IMG/VR virus record: IMGVR_UViG_3300044838_000066
Location: 1-50,132 of that record
DNA length: 50,132 nt
Direction: 5' to 3' (one strand)
DNA from: a virus
Below the pieces are notes generated by a model. That model worked only from the letters and a program-made list of their open reading frames with translations, had not been told where the DNA came from and did not search any database. Made by a program: the position numbers and the translations under genes. The stretch's first letter is position 1; each line of letters opens with the position of its first letter. Below are positions 1-7,431 of the stretch, in pieces.

Positions 1-514
<514 letters not shown>

Positions 515-518
515 ACCG

Positions 519-1097
519 TTACTCAGGCTTATGGGCCGGGGCGTTCGTGAGGTCCACGGTGGCCGATGGACTTGTGGGTATTATTTCAATCGCTTCAGTT
601 AGGAGAATCCTCGGCACGCTCACCGAGAGTTTGGATGACGCGATATCTAGGCCGTCAATAGCGATCTTGGATAAGGTGAAAGCCTTATTCCAATACCAAA
701 TGCGGCGCGCATCTTCCAATACGACTTCTGTTCCGTTTCGCGCCTTAAGCGTGCCGAAGTGGACGCCTGCCGAATACGTACGCACGATCACGGCCTTTCC
801 GATCATCTCGGAGCCTAGAGACTGCGTGCCGCATTGGGACACTGAGGATGCAGGCGAGCCGGTCAATATGCCGAGCCGTTCCGATGCCCGCGAGTAGAAG
901 AGTGCGGCAAGCTCGCGGGCTTGGCCGAGCGTGAGATCATCGAGATCCATGGTGGTCTTCTTTCGTTGGTCAGAGATTTGCACGTCGGCGGCGCATTGCT
1001 TCTCGTATTTGTCTATGAGCGCGAGCACGTCGTCGCGATTGACGAGGCGGCTGAGACTCCCGCCTAAAACTGATATTTCATCACGCAGCGCGCTCAC
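519..1097 (-). CDS. DUF6948-like phage protein
   Basis: A 192-residue protein. The N-terminal 50 residues look helical and charged (RDDVLALIDKYEK). The C-terminal half carries a segment typical of the DUF6948 family: IGKAVIVRTYSAGVHFGTL, then VVLEDARRIWYW and a short hydrophobic strand region. Molecular function of the family is unknown. The ATG overlaps the preceding gene by 4 bases, and the Gly-rich repeat gene follows 4 bases after the stop. The family assignment is from memory of the motif. Confidence 0.8.
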   Translation of the reverse strand: MSALRDEISVLGGSLSRLVNRDDVLALIDKYEKQCAADVQISDQRKKTTMDLDDLTLGQARELAALFYSRASERLGILTGSPASSVSQCGTQSLGSEMIGKAVIVRTYSAGVHFGTLKARNGTEVVLEDARRIWYWNKAFTLSKIAIDGLDIASSKLSVSVPRILLTEAIEIIPTSPSATVDLTNAPAHKPE

Positions 1098-1291
1098 CGA
1101 TGCACGTCATTGCTTTTGCACCATACTTCGTGGTGCGTGCGAACCATGCGCTGCTCGTAATCAGGGGATGATATGGTTGCAATCGCGCCGCAGTTGCAGG
1201 TTGATCTGGTGAGGATTCTTGCGCGCTGCCTTGCGTCGTCGTCTTCGAGTTTTTGGACTTCGCTTTGTAGATTTTCAAACCACGTACTCAT
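1094..1291 (-). CDS. Small cysteine-containing protein, operon member
   Basis: A 65-residue product starting MSTWFENLQ. I chose this ATG because it overlaps the stop of the previous gene (ATGA) and has GGGG about 9 bases upstream; two earlier in-frame ATGs lie inside that gene. It has a charged helical N-terminus and a Cys/His-containing C-terminal half (CNCGA, HHEVWCK), perhaps metal-binding. No family recognised. Confidence 0.65.
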   Translation of the reverse strand: MSTWFENLQSEVQKLEDDDARQRARILTRSTCNCGAIATISSPDYEQRMVRTHHEVWCKSNDVHR

Positions 1292-1443
1292 TCGCATTCC
1301 CCGTTGCATGTGATCGTTTGACAAAAGGGGCATGCGTTTTCACATACGCCCGTATCATGAAATCCGTCCCCTAATCCCTCGAAGCATATTTTGCAGTCTC
1401 CTACGTATTTTGGGGCGGCGGTTGTTTCGATTAGTGCGTTCAT
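1288..1443 (-). CDS. Zinc-ribbon-like microprotein (51 aa)
   Basis: A 51-residue ORF starting MNALIETTAA, with six cysteines in the pattern CxxC...C...CxxC...C (CKIC, CPFC, TCNGEC), which suggests one zinc site and possibly a second. It overlaps its neighbours by 4 bases at both ends (ATGA), which is the main reason to accept so short a gene. Role unknown. Confidence 0.65.
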   Translation of the reverse strand: MNALIETTAAPKYVGDCKICFEGLGDGFHDTGVCENACPFCQTITCNGECE

Positions 1444-1598
1444 TTGTAGCTCATCCCATAAAGAAGCCGGCGCGCTATGCCGGGAGGCAGATAAGGGGCC
1501 TGGGCGATGATCGCGTCTTCGCGTTGCTCCTGGGCCGTGCGCGGGGCTTGGAGTGCGCGCTTGGCCTGCATAGCGAGGGCGAAGGTCTGGGCATTCAT
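1440..1598 (-). CDS. First gene of the reverse operon (52 aa)
   Basis: A 52-residue product starting MNAQTFALAMQAKRAL: amphipathic, helical-looking and basic, with a Pro-rich middle (YLPPG). AAGAAGG stands just before the ATG. An extended -10 promoter lies 10 bases upstream, and the stop overlaps the next start. It is the promoter-proximal gene of the operon that runs through the contig ends to 47394. No family recognised. Confidence 0.6.
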   Translation of the reverse strand: MNAQTFALAMQAKRALQAPRTAQEQREDAIIAQAPYLPPGIARRLLYGMSYK

Positions 1599-1607
1599 AG
1601 CCTTCTT

Positions 1608-1616
1608 AGTATATCA
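1608..1616 (-). promoter_or_regulatory. Extended -10 promoter for the reverse operon
   Basis: On the reverse strand the bases read TGATATACT, an extended -10 (TGnTATAAT-like) with no good -35. It lies within a 14-mer, CCTATGATATACTA (1607-1620), found again exactly at the head promoter (17002-17015). If transcription starts 6-7 bases downstream, the leader before the ATG at 1598 is only a few bases. Confidence 0.5.
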
Positions 1617-1664
1617 TAGGTCGATAACAAAAGTACAGATTATGTTTGATGTATGGTATCATAG
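1612..1664. promoter_or_regulatory. Candidate operators: two TATCATAG sites
   Basis: The 8-mer TATCATAG occurs at 1612-1619 and 1657-1664, once over each of the two opposed -10 elements. The second is part of TATGgtatCATA, 4-base inverted arms. The layout fits a Cro/CI-type divergent switch bound by the product of 1669-1923. Binding is inferred. Confidence 0.4.
1654..1662 (+). promoter_or_regulatory. Extended -10 promoter for the Cro/CI-like gene
   Basis: TGGTATCAT is an extended -10. Its expected start point, 6-7 bases downstream, falls on or next to the ATG at 1669, so the transcript would be leaderless. No Shine-Dalgarno precedes that ATG, which agrees with this. Confidence 0.45.
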
Positions 1665-1668
1665 TGGC

Positions 1669-1923
1669 ATGGATACGCGCTTCGCGGCTCTCATCTCGCG
1701 CCTTTCGACCGGAAAGCTTGCCTTGGACGTTGGTGTAACACCAACCACGGTTTCAAAGTGGAAGGGCTCCCTTTGGTTGCCCCGTCCTCAGCATTACGAG
1801 AAGCTCGCCCAGGCGTGCAAGATGACCGTGGACGAGCTTGCCGCGGTTGTCTATGCGGATCATATCCGACGACCCCGCGCGCGTCGCGCCGCCAATCTCA
1901 CCTCACCCTCTAAGGAGTCCTAA
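1669..1923 (+). CDS. Cro/CI-like helix-turn-helix regulator
   Basis: An 84-residue protein (MDTRFAALISRL...). Residues about 16-50 form an HTH: LALDVGVTPTTVSKWKG is a typical XRE-family turn and recognition helix, followed by YEKLAQACKMTVDELAAVV, the usual closing helices. The C-terminus is basic. At this length it is a stand-alone DNA-binding domain with no CI-type cleavage or dimer domain, so Cro-like is likelier than a full repressor. It is divergent from the reverse operon and overlaps recT by one base (TAATG). An upstream in-frame ATG at 1642 is possible but less convincing. Confidence 0.8.
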   Translation: MDTRFAALISRLSTGKLALDVGVTPTTVSKWKGSLWLPRPQHYEKLAQACKMTVDELAAVVYADHIRRPRARRAANLTSPSKES

Positions 1924-3113
1924 TGAATAACACGTCCCTAGCGACCGTCAACACGGAAGCCCTGCCGTCTATTCCCAAGCCCGCAAGCTCCTCGCAATTC
2001 GTCTTTCAGCCGCAGAGTTACGCGGAATGGATGGAGCTTTGCAAGATGCTTTCGCAGTCGGATATTATCCCGAAGTCGCTTCAGGGCAAGCCCGGCAACG
2101 TCTATATCATCCTCCAAATGGGCACGCGCCTCGGTATCGACCCCGGATTCATGTTGCAAAACGTGTACGTCGTGAACGGGCGCCCGGCGATGTTCGGCGA
2201 TTTGCCGCTTTCAATCGTGCGCGCGAGCGGCCGGCTTGAGTGGATTAAAGAGGGATACCGCGGCGAGGAGAAGTCGGCGAAGGACATCGGCGAGGACTTT
2301 ACCGCGGTATGCGAAGTGAAGCGGTACGGGCAAGAACCGATCACGCAAACATTCTCCGTTGCCGATGCGCGCGAGGCGAACCTATGGGGCAACGCCGGGC
2401 CGTGGAAACAGTACTGGAAGCGCATGCTGAAGTTCCGTGCTCGCGGATTCGCACTACGGGATGTATTCGGAGATGTGCTTCAGGGCCTGGCGTGCGGCGA
2501 AGAGGAGCGGGATGCGGAACTAAAGACCGTAACAGAAACGCAGCCGAGCGTCGGCGGATCGCGCACGGAATCGCTGCTCGCGAAGATGCAAAGCGCGCAG
2601 CTCCCCGCAGGGAAGGTTGCCGCGCCGATCACGTTCGATCAGCGAGAGGCGGGCGAGGTTCTCGCTGAGACAATCAAAACGGCGGAAGCGATCGGCCTTG
2701 AGCCGTTGAGCTTGGACGTTAAGATCAAAGACGATCAGCCCGATCCCGAGGTCACGGTAAGCATGGTAACGACCCAGGCGAAGCGCAAGGGCCTCAACGA
2801 GGACGCCTTTCGCATACTCGTCCAAAACTCGACGGGAAGCACGAAGCTTACCAAAGCGAACATTGGAAAGGTTATCGATGCGATTAACGCGCTGCCGCTG
2901 CCGATGATCTCGGATGATGACCTCGAAAAATTTGGTCATAACGTGCCGCCGCCGGATCTGCGGATGCTCGCGGTCGCGGCGAACAAGTGCGGCATGGACC
3001 TGCGCGATGTCATGTCACTTATCGGCGAGCTTGCGTTATCGACCCCGTTGACGGCGGAATCGTACAAGATCGTGCTCGGCGAGATTGATGCTCGCGTGGC
3101 GGCGGCGGTGTAA
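1923..3113 (+). CDS. recT: RecT-family single-strand annealing recombinase
   Basis: A 396-residue protein. Residues about 35-190 match the RecT core: IPKSLQGKPGNVYIILQMG, then a segment with ITQTFSVADAREANLWG and GPWKQYWKRMLKFRARGFAL, the hallmark conserved block. It anneals complementary single strands and works with an exonuclease; the YqaJ-type nuclease at 3751 is the natural partner. The C-terminal 190 residues are a variable, charged tail, making it longer than many RecT proteins. Its start overlaps the regulator gene's stop. Confidence 0.93.
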   Translation: MNNTSLATVNTEALPSIPKPASSSQFVFQPQSYAEWMELCKMLSQSDIIPKSLQGKPGNVYIILQMGTRLGIDPGFMLQNVYVVNGRPAMFGDLPLSIVRASGRLEWIKEGYRGEEKSAKDIGEDFTAVCEVKRYGQEPITQTFSVADAREANLWGNAGPWKQYWKRMLKFRARGFALRDVFGDVLQGLACGEEERDAELKTVTETQPSVGGSRTESLLAKMQSAQLPAGKVAAPITFDQREAGEVLAETIKTAEAIGLEPLSLDVKIKDDQPDPEVTVSMVTTQAKRKGLNEDAFRILVQNSTGSTKLTKANIGKVIDAINALPLPMISDDDLEKFGHNVPPPDLRMLAVAANKCGMDLRDVMSLIGELALSTPLTAESYKIVLGEIDARVAAAV

Positions 3114-3301
3114 TGGGCGACTTTTTGGCGATCAACGGGCATGGCGTCGGACTAGCGGCGATGAATGTGGAGGACAATCGCCGCTATGGATCAGGGCGAG
3201 CGCAACCCGCCTACGGCGATGAAGCAATCTTCTGGTATCTCGCATTTTTGACGCTCGAAGACGCGCGCGAATGGTACGCCATAAGCGCAATGGAGTTTTG
3301 A
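3113..3301 (+). CDS. Hypothetical protein (62 aa)
   Basis: Starts at the TAATG that ends recT and ends in the TGATG that starts the next gene, so translation is probably coupled. The aromatic C-terminal half (AIFWYLAFLTLEDAREWYAIS) suggests a small folded helical domain. No family recognised. Confidence 0.65.
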   Translation: MGDFLAINGHGVGLAAMNVEDNRRYGSGRAQPAYGDEAIFWYLAFLTLEDAREWYAISAMEF

Positions 3302-3420
3302 TGAGCGCACTCAACTGCAAGCACTGCGGCATGGGATGGCGGGAAGCGGTATTCCAGTCATGCGCCAAGGCTCCCAATCACGAGTTCGCATCCAAGGAAA
3401 AAAGAGGCAACGCGCCATGA
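3301..3420 (+). CDS. Zinc-finger-like microprotein (39 aa)
   Basis: A 39-residue product starting MSALNCKHCGMGWRE, with CxxC and a distal Cys/His (CAKAPNHEF), possibly one zinc site. It starts inside the previous stop (TGATG). It is one of many CxxC microproteins in this phage. Function unknown. Confidence 0.55.
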   Translation: MSALNCKHCGMGWREAVFQSCAKAPNHEFASKEKRGNAP

Positions 3421-3429
3421 TTATGACCT

Positions 3430-3744
3430 ATGGCGAGCGAGTGGACGATAGGCACGGCTATGCAGCATTTACTTGCGCTCCGCGAATCGGATTTGCGGGC
3501 GGTCGATACGCTATTCATTGCGAGCCGCGAAGCGATCACGAAAGCAGACGCAGCCAATGAGAAACGATTCGACAACACGAACGAATGGCGCGCGAGCTTT
3601 GCCGACCTGCAAACGAAATTCATTACGCGCGTTGAGGTGGACGCGCTTATGTCAAAACGACAAAGCGGAGACTTCTCCCTTATCGCAGCGATTAGTTCCG
3701 TTGCCGCGATTATCGGCGCACTCCTTGGACACTTTTGGAGATGA
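3430..3744 (+). CDS. Coiled-coil protein with C-terminal membrane anchor
   Basis: A 104-residue protein. Residues 10-75 are charged and helical (LRESDLRAVDTLFIAS, then EKRFDNTNEWR). Residues about 82-102 are one hydrophobic segment (LIAAISSVAAIIGALLG) ending HFWR. Phage proteins of this build are common and some are annotated as holin-like, but this copy lies between recombination genes, away from the lysin, so a lysis role is not supported. Confidence 0.75.
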   Translation: MASEWTIGTAMQHLLALRESDLRAVDTLFIASREAITKADAANEKRFDNTNEWRASFADLQTKFITRVEVDALMSKRQSGDFSLIAAISSVAAIIGALLGHFWR

Positions 3745-3750
3745 TGTGAT

Positions 3751-4698
3751 GTGGTGAATACTGAAGAACGCGCTGCGTTTCTGGAAAGAAGAAAGAAGGG
3801 AATTGGCGGAAGCGATGCTGCTGCCGTAATCGGTTTTAGTCCCTACCGTACAGCGCTGGACGTGTACCTCGAAAAGCGCGGGGAGATTGAACCGGATGAC
3901 CTCTCTGATAACCTCGCGGTGCAATGCGGCATAGAACTTGAGGATTTCGTCGCGCGTAAATATGCGACGGAGACGGGCAACGCGGTCGAGCGCGTACCTG
4001 AGACGCTCGTTCATCCGGTGCATGGATTCATGCTCGCGAATCTCGATGGGCGCGTTATAGGGAAACCGCGCGGCGTGGAATGTAAAACCGCGTCGCCCAT
4101 TCAGGCGAAAAACTCTGACCTTTGGGGCCGCGCGGGGACTGACGAAATTCCGCAACAGTATCTGTGTCAGGTACAGCATTATCTTGGCGTTACGAATCTT
4201 GAGGCGTTCGACGTTCCTGTTCTTTTCTTAGGCGCAGAATTCCGCATTTATACCGTGCATCGAAATCAGGCATTTATCGACGCGCTTATCGACGCGGAGG
4301 CCGCATTTTGGAACGGCGTAGTAAACGGCATCCCGCCGAACGCGCAAACGATTGCCGACACACGGCGCAAGTTTCCTAGTCATGTCGCAAAGACGAAAGT
4401 TGAAGCGGATGAGTACACGCGCGAACTCGTCGAAGAGTACTTGTCCCTTGACGAGCAAATCAAGGCGTTGCGCGAAGTAGAGGAGCGTAAGGAGAACATT
4501 GCGGCCAAGATCGGCGACTTCATGGGAACCAATGAGGTGTTGACTATCGGCGGCGTGGATCGTCTTTCGTTCAAGGGACAAAGCACCGGGAAGCGTTTGC
4601 CGTCGTCCTTCAAGAACGCGGAGCCGGATATCTTCGCCAAGTACGCGGTCGAAGGACAGACGCGCATTATGCGGATATTGAAAGAGAAGAAGTCGTGA
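3751..4698 (+). CDS. YqaJ / lambda-exonuclease-type nuclease
   Basis: A 315-residue protein from a GTG; a second GTG follows directly, and the nearby ATG at 3749 is out of frame. N-terminal KGIGGSDAAAVIGFSPYRTA is the YqaJ signature. The PD-(D/E)xK-like core is visible as NLDGRVIG then GVECKTAS (E-x-K), followed by QQYLCQVQHYLGV. It would resect duplex ends 5'-3' to feed RecT. The C-terminal 90 residues contain a coiled coil. With recT it forms a complete Red-like pair. Confidence 0.9.
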   Translation: MVNTEERAAFLERRKKGIGGSDAAAVIGFSPYRTALDVYLEKRGEIEPDDLSDNLAVQCGIELEDFVARKYATETGNAVERVPETLVHPVHGFMLANLDGRVIGKPRGVECKTASPIQAKNSDLWGRAGTDEIPQQYLCQVQHYLGVTNLEAFDVPVLFLGAEFRIYTVHRNQAFIDALIDAEAAFWNGVVNGIPPNAQTIADTRRKFPSHVAKTKVEADEYTRELVEEYLSLDEQIKALREVEERKENIAAKIGDFMGTNEVLTIGGVDRLSFKGQSTGKRLPSSFKNAEPDIFAKYAVEGQTRIMRILKEKKS

Positions 4699-5018
4699 GC
4701 GAGGTTGCGATGATTATCGACGCCTTCGCCGTCTTCATGGTTCTTGCATGGCTACGCGAGCACGGGCGCGCTATCCGGCTGGAGAACCTGTGCCGCAAGT
4801 GTATTGAGGACATGCGCGTGTGGGAATCCAAAGAGAAGGCGCGCGTGGAACCCGTTGCGCCTGTGAAGGTTCAGGCATCGCCGAGATGTACGATGTGCGG
4901 TCATTGTATGTCCATGGGATCGAAATGCTTTTCGATGTCTCGGAAAACTGCGCCTAATACGAAAATGGCGATTGTATGCAACGCATGCAATTCCAAATTC
5001 CACGCTATGATGAAATGA
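4695..5018 (+). CDS. Membrane-anchored zinc-ribbon protein
   Basis: A 107-residue product from a GTG overlapping the nuclease stop. The hydrophobic N-terminal stretch (MIIDAFAVFMVLAWL) may be a membrane segment. The C-terminal half has CTMCGHCM and CNACNSKFH, good zinc-ribbon ligands. It is the last forward gene before the reverse cassette, and the stops converge with no visible terminator. No family recognised. Confidence 0.6.
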   Translation: MSEVAMIIDAFAVFMVLAWLREHGRAIRLENLCRKCIEDMRVWESKEKARVEPVAPVKVQASPRCTMCGHCMSMGSKCFSMSRKTAPNTKMAIVCNACNSKFHAMMK

Positions 5019-5021
5019 GCG

Positions 5022-5648
5022 TTACCACGGCAGCGTAGTGCCGTTCAGGACGACCGGCGAGAATTGTGCGTGCGCAGTCTCGCAGTACAGTCCCACGCCG
5101 CCCGTGAGATAGGGCGCCTGCGTGTCCGTGAACGTAACGAGTTGCTTGCCGTTTGCGGTGACGGTCATGGTCGGCCCGATTTGTTTTACTTGTACGGATA
5201 TGGGCGTGCCGATGGGAAATCCCGGCGATGAGCCGTCCGAGAGAAAGCGTTGCGCGCCTGGGTACGTGGGATCTTGCTTACTGAGGCTCCATCCGCCCGG
5301 CTCCAACGTGATGGCGTAAAAGTGATTATTGTCCGTGTAACGCCAGAGGAACCACGCGACTTCCCACGGATCGGGCGTGCGCGCGGTACGCAACTGCGCG
5401 AGCGTCGTGAGCATCGTCGATGCGGCGATGTCCCCGAATGATGCAGTTGAGGTCGCCAAGCACGATCCCGCCTCCGTGTTGACGTACGCAGATCCGGGCT
5501 GCATCTGAAGGTCCGATCCGACAACTTGCGTGAGGCCGGACATGCCCCATTGCTGTTTCCATGCGCCGTACGTTTGGCCGTCTTGCCATGCACCCGTCGG
5601 CGGGGGCGTCTTCTTGCGGCGATTCGATCCGAAGGATACGTTACTCAT
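5022..5648 (-). CDS. Concanavalin A-like lectin/glucanase-fold protein
   Basis: A 208-residue protein from MSNVSFGSNRRKK; this ATG overlaps the end of the RHH gene, and longer starts lie inside it. Residues about 25-208 read as an all-beta ConA-like domain of the DUF1080/LamG type: WFLWRYTDNNHFYAI, GTPISVQVKQIG, VTANGKQLVTFTD and APYLTGGVGLYCE. Such domains bind carbohydrate. No catalytic residues are assigned and no signal peptide is seen. Its place in a reverse cassette among recombination genes suggests cargo rather than an early function. Confidence 0.75.
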   Translation of the reverse strand: MSNVSFGSNRRKKTPPPTGAWQDGQTYGAWKQQWGMSGLTQVVGSDLQMQPGSAYVNTEAGSCLATSTASFGDIAASTMLTTLAQLRTARTPDPWEVAWFLWRYTDNNHFYAITLEPGGWSLSKQDPTYPGAQRFLSDGSSPGFPIGTPISVQVKQIGPTMTVTANGKQLVTFTDTQAPYLTGGVGLYCETAHAQFSPVVLNGTTLPW

Positions 5649-5871
5649 ACGTGCCTCTTTTCTTATCCATTCCTTCCGAGCCTTTCGGCTTCGGCGGATC
5701 GGGCGCGTAATACAGATCACCGTTTTTCTCCGTGCGCTCGATAATTATACACGCGAGATAGTTCCCGCGCGAGGTTCCCACGTCGGCCGCGGCCTTGTCT
5801 ATCGCGGCGACAATCGACTTCGGTAGCCGGATCGCGATAGTCTCTGTATCTCCGCGTACGCCGGTTCTCAT
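5641..5871 (-). CDS. Ribbon-helix-helix regulator
   Basis: A 76-residue protein. DTETIAIRLPKSIVAAIDKAAADVG followed by SRGNYLACIIIERT is a CopG/Arc-type ribbon-helix-helix; the beta strand ETIAIRL contacts DNA as a dimer. It precedes and overlaps the lectin-like gene by 8 bases. Overlapping palindromes begin at its own ATG (5871-5884), so autoregulation is likely. Confidence 0.8.
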   Translation of the reverse strand: MRTGVRGDTETIAIRLPKSIVAAIDKAAADVGTSRGNYLACIIIERTEKNGDLYYAPDPPKPKGSEGMDKKRGTYE

Positions 5872-5884
5872 AACGTTACGTAAC
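5871..5884. promoter_or_regulatory. Overlapping palindromes, candidate RHH operator
   Basis: TAACGTTACGTAAC contains two perfect overlapping palindromes, TAACGTTA and GTTACGTAAC, at the start codon of the RHH gene. RHH dimers often bind short tandem palindromes in their own promoters. Occupancy is inferred. Confidence 0.45.
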
Positions 5885-5979
5885 TATCGCGCGGCGTAGT
5901 TGCTATCGGCATGGCGCATCGTATTTGCAACGTGCCCGCGAACATCCTTGCGGGGAGTTTTTACGACGACGGGGGAAAC

Positions 5980-6009
5980 AAAAAAGCGACGCTCCCACGT
6001 CGCTTTTTT
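5980..6009. terminator. Bidirectional terminator hairpin
   Basis: AAAAAAGCGACG and CGTCGCTTTTTT form a perfect 12-bp stem around the loop CTCCCA, with an A-run before and a T-run after, so it can end transcription in both directions. It lies upstream of the RHH gene on one side and of the replication operon on the other, insulating the two. Bases 5885-5979 hold no gene I can support. Confidence 0.8.
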
Positions 6010-6037
6010 ACATACAGCCTTGCCAAAGGACCTGCAC

Positions 6038-6172
6038 ATGATCGCCCCCCAAATCACGAAAGGCTCTCGCGTGAAAGATACCACGCCGCCAAAACACACC
6101 CCTACTTCCTCGGTTGTTGACCTTTCTTCGGCGGTTGAACGTATTGCCCGCCAAGGCGACGTTTTTGCATGA
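6038..6172 (+). CDS. Small protein heading the replication operon (44 aa)
   Basis: A 44-residue product starting MIAPQITKGSRVKDTTPPK, with AAAGGA about 9 bases before the ATG and a 4-base ATGA overlap with the next gene. The N-terminus is basic and Pro/Thr-rich; the end is a short amphipathic helix (DLSSAVERIARQG). No family recognised. It follows the terminator at 5980-6009, so a promoter should lie in the 28 bases between. Confidence 0.55.
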   Translation: MIAPQITKGSRVKDTTPPKHTPTSSVVDLSSAVERIARQGDVFA

Positions 6173-6663
6173 AATTCAAGGGCGACATACGCGAGCTTCT
6201 CATCGGCTCATGGAAGACGATTGAACGCGCAGGGGGCAAGCCGACGATCAATGCCGTGATTCGCGCTGCCCGCGAATGCTACGGAGCTACTTTCCGCACA
6301 ATGGAAGGATTCTCCATCCTAAAACCATTTGCTGAAAAAGCGCAGTCAGGAACAACTTTTCCCGCACGCGGGAACAACATTGACGCTAATACTAAGCAAT
6401 ACGGAACAACTCGGGAACAGAACGGGAACAAAACAGGAACAACTTTTCCCGCACGCGGGAACAACTCGGGAACAACCACGGAACAACATGGGAACAGCAA
6501 CGTGCGCGCGTTACGTCCTAGTCCTATTCCTTATCCTAAATATCCTAACGCGCGTACGCGCGAAAGCAAACAAGCCCAAGGTAGGACGCCAGAGGAAGAA
6601 GAAGCCGTAAGGCGTGCGATTGAACGAGCAGCGGAACAGACACGACGCAGCGAGGAGCTGTGA
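6169..6663 (+). CDS. Putative replication initiator carrying intragenic iterons
   Basis: A 164-residue protein. Residues 1-60 look like a compact helical domain (IRELLIGSWKTIERAGGK, AVIRAARECYG). Residues 60-115 are low complexity and twice repeat GTTFPARGNN, because the DNA beneath is an iteron array (6349-6497). The C-terminal 35 residues are a highly charged helix (PEEEEAVRRAIERAAEQ). Its place directly before a DnaC-like loader, and iterons inside the gene as in lambda O, suggest an origin-binding initiator. No named initiator domain was recognised, so the call rests on context. Confidence 0.55.
   Translation: MKFKGDIRELLIGSWKTIERAGGKPTINAVIRAARECYGATFRTMEGFSILKPFAEKAQSGTTFPARGNNIDANTKQYGTTREQNGNKTGTTFPARGNNSGTTTEQHGNSNVRALRPSPIPYPKYPNARTRESKQAQGRTPEEEEAVRRAIERAAEQTRRSEEL
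6349..6497. repeat. 11-bp-phased iteron array, candidate replication origin
   Basis: GGAACA(A/G) starts at 6349, 6371, 6403, 6414, 6425, 6436, 6458, 6469, 6480 and 6491. Spacings are 22, 32, 11, 11, 11, 22, 11, 11 and 11, so nearly all sites lie on one face of the helix. In both 22-bp gaps sits the dyad TTCCCGCACGCGGGAA (6359-6374 and 6446-6461), an inverted half-site. A 32-bp block is repeated exactly (6347-6378 and 6434-6465). Eleven is not a multiple of three, so coding cannot explain the phasing. Confidence 0.7.
6517..6547. other. Candidate unwinding stretch next to the iterons
   Basis: CCTA or CCTT recurs at 6517, 6523, 6529, 6535 and 6544 in an AT-richer, strand-asymmetric run 20 bases beyond the iterons. 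Lambda-type origins place an easily melted tract in this position. This is inference from layout. Confidence 0.35.
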
Positions 6664-6664
6664 G

Positions 6665-7429
6665 ATGAAGCCGATTGATACGTCACTTCGCCTCTTTCAC
6701 GACGAGCTAATGCGGATGCGCGATAACCCGGAAGTGCAAAGGCGCGTACGAGAAGTCGAAGAAGCGAACGCCCGACGAGACGCGGCTACGGCGCAAATGA
6801 AAATCGACCGCGTGAAAGCCCTGAGCATCATCGGCGAGCGATTCGAGGGACGCACGTTCGATAATTTTAAATCCTTGACCGGGAACGCATTAGCGCTCTT
6901 CGCTGCCAGGCAAGTCGCCGCGAATCCCAAGAAGGGCATCGTCCTTTACGGTCCCCCCGGCAACGGCAAGACGCATATCGTGGGCGCTATCGCTAATGAC
7001 TGCATCGCGCGCGGTATCCCGGCGATATGTAACACGGTCGGTAGGATTCTCTCCAAGGTGCGCGCCACGTATAACGACGGCGGAACGGAAACAGAATCGT
7101 CGTTCCTGGACAAGTGCGCGAATGTAAAAATGCTTATCCTCGACGACCTTGGGAAAGAGACGCTTACGCCGTGGAGTATGCGGTTTTTATGGGAGCTTAT
7201 CAATGCCAGGTATGAGCGCGAACTACCGATCATCGCCACTAGCAACGTCTCGCTCGAAAAGCTTACGCAACACTATCTCGCACCGATCCCCGGCATTGAC
7301 GCGCATATCCCGCTTTCCATGATCGACCGCTTGGAGGAAATGTGGGGGGAGTGGATTCCGGTACGCGGGGAATCCCGCCGCAAGCGAACCAAGAAAGTGG
7401 AAGAGATTCCTTGGCCGACGAGCCGTTAG
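6665..7429 (+). CDS. DnaC/IstB-like AAA+ helicase loader
   Basis: A 254-residue protein starting MKPIDTSLRLFHDEL; GGAG precedes this ATG, and an earlier in-frame ATG lies inside the previous gene. Residues about 95-103 are Walker A (GPPGNGKTH) and about 155-163 Walker B (MLILDDLGKE), followed by sensor-like ATSNVSLEKL. The N-terminal 60 residues are charged and helical, as in DnaC-type loaders. It would load a host replicative helicase, since no phage helicase of that class is visible. It sits directly behind the iteron-bearing gene. Confidence 0.88.
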   Translation: MKPIDTSLRLFHDELMRMRDNPEVQRRVREVEEANARRDAATAQMKIDRVKALSIIGERFEGRTFDNFKSLTGNALALFAARQVAANPKKGIVLYGPPGNGKTHIVGAIANDCIARGIPAICNTVGRILSKVRATYNDGGTETESSFLDKCANVKMLILDDLGKETLTPWSMRFLWELINARYERELPIIATSNVSLEKLTQHYLAPIPGIDAHIPLSMIDRLEEMWGEWIPVRGESRRKRTKKVEEIPWPTSR

Positions 7430-7431
7430 GC

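Noticed and set aside
1332-1619. Forward ORF opposite the two reverse microproteins
   Set aside because: Arg-rich shadow; the reverse frames have coupled starts and stops at every junction.
3430-3744. Holin of the lysis system
   Set aside because: One C-terminal membrane helix fits, but the gene is in the recombination operon, far from the lysin on the other strand.
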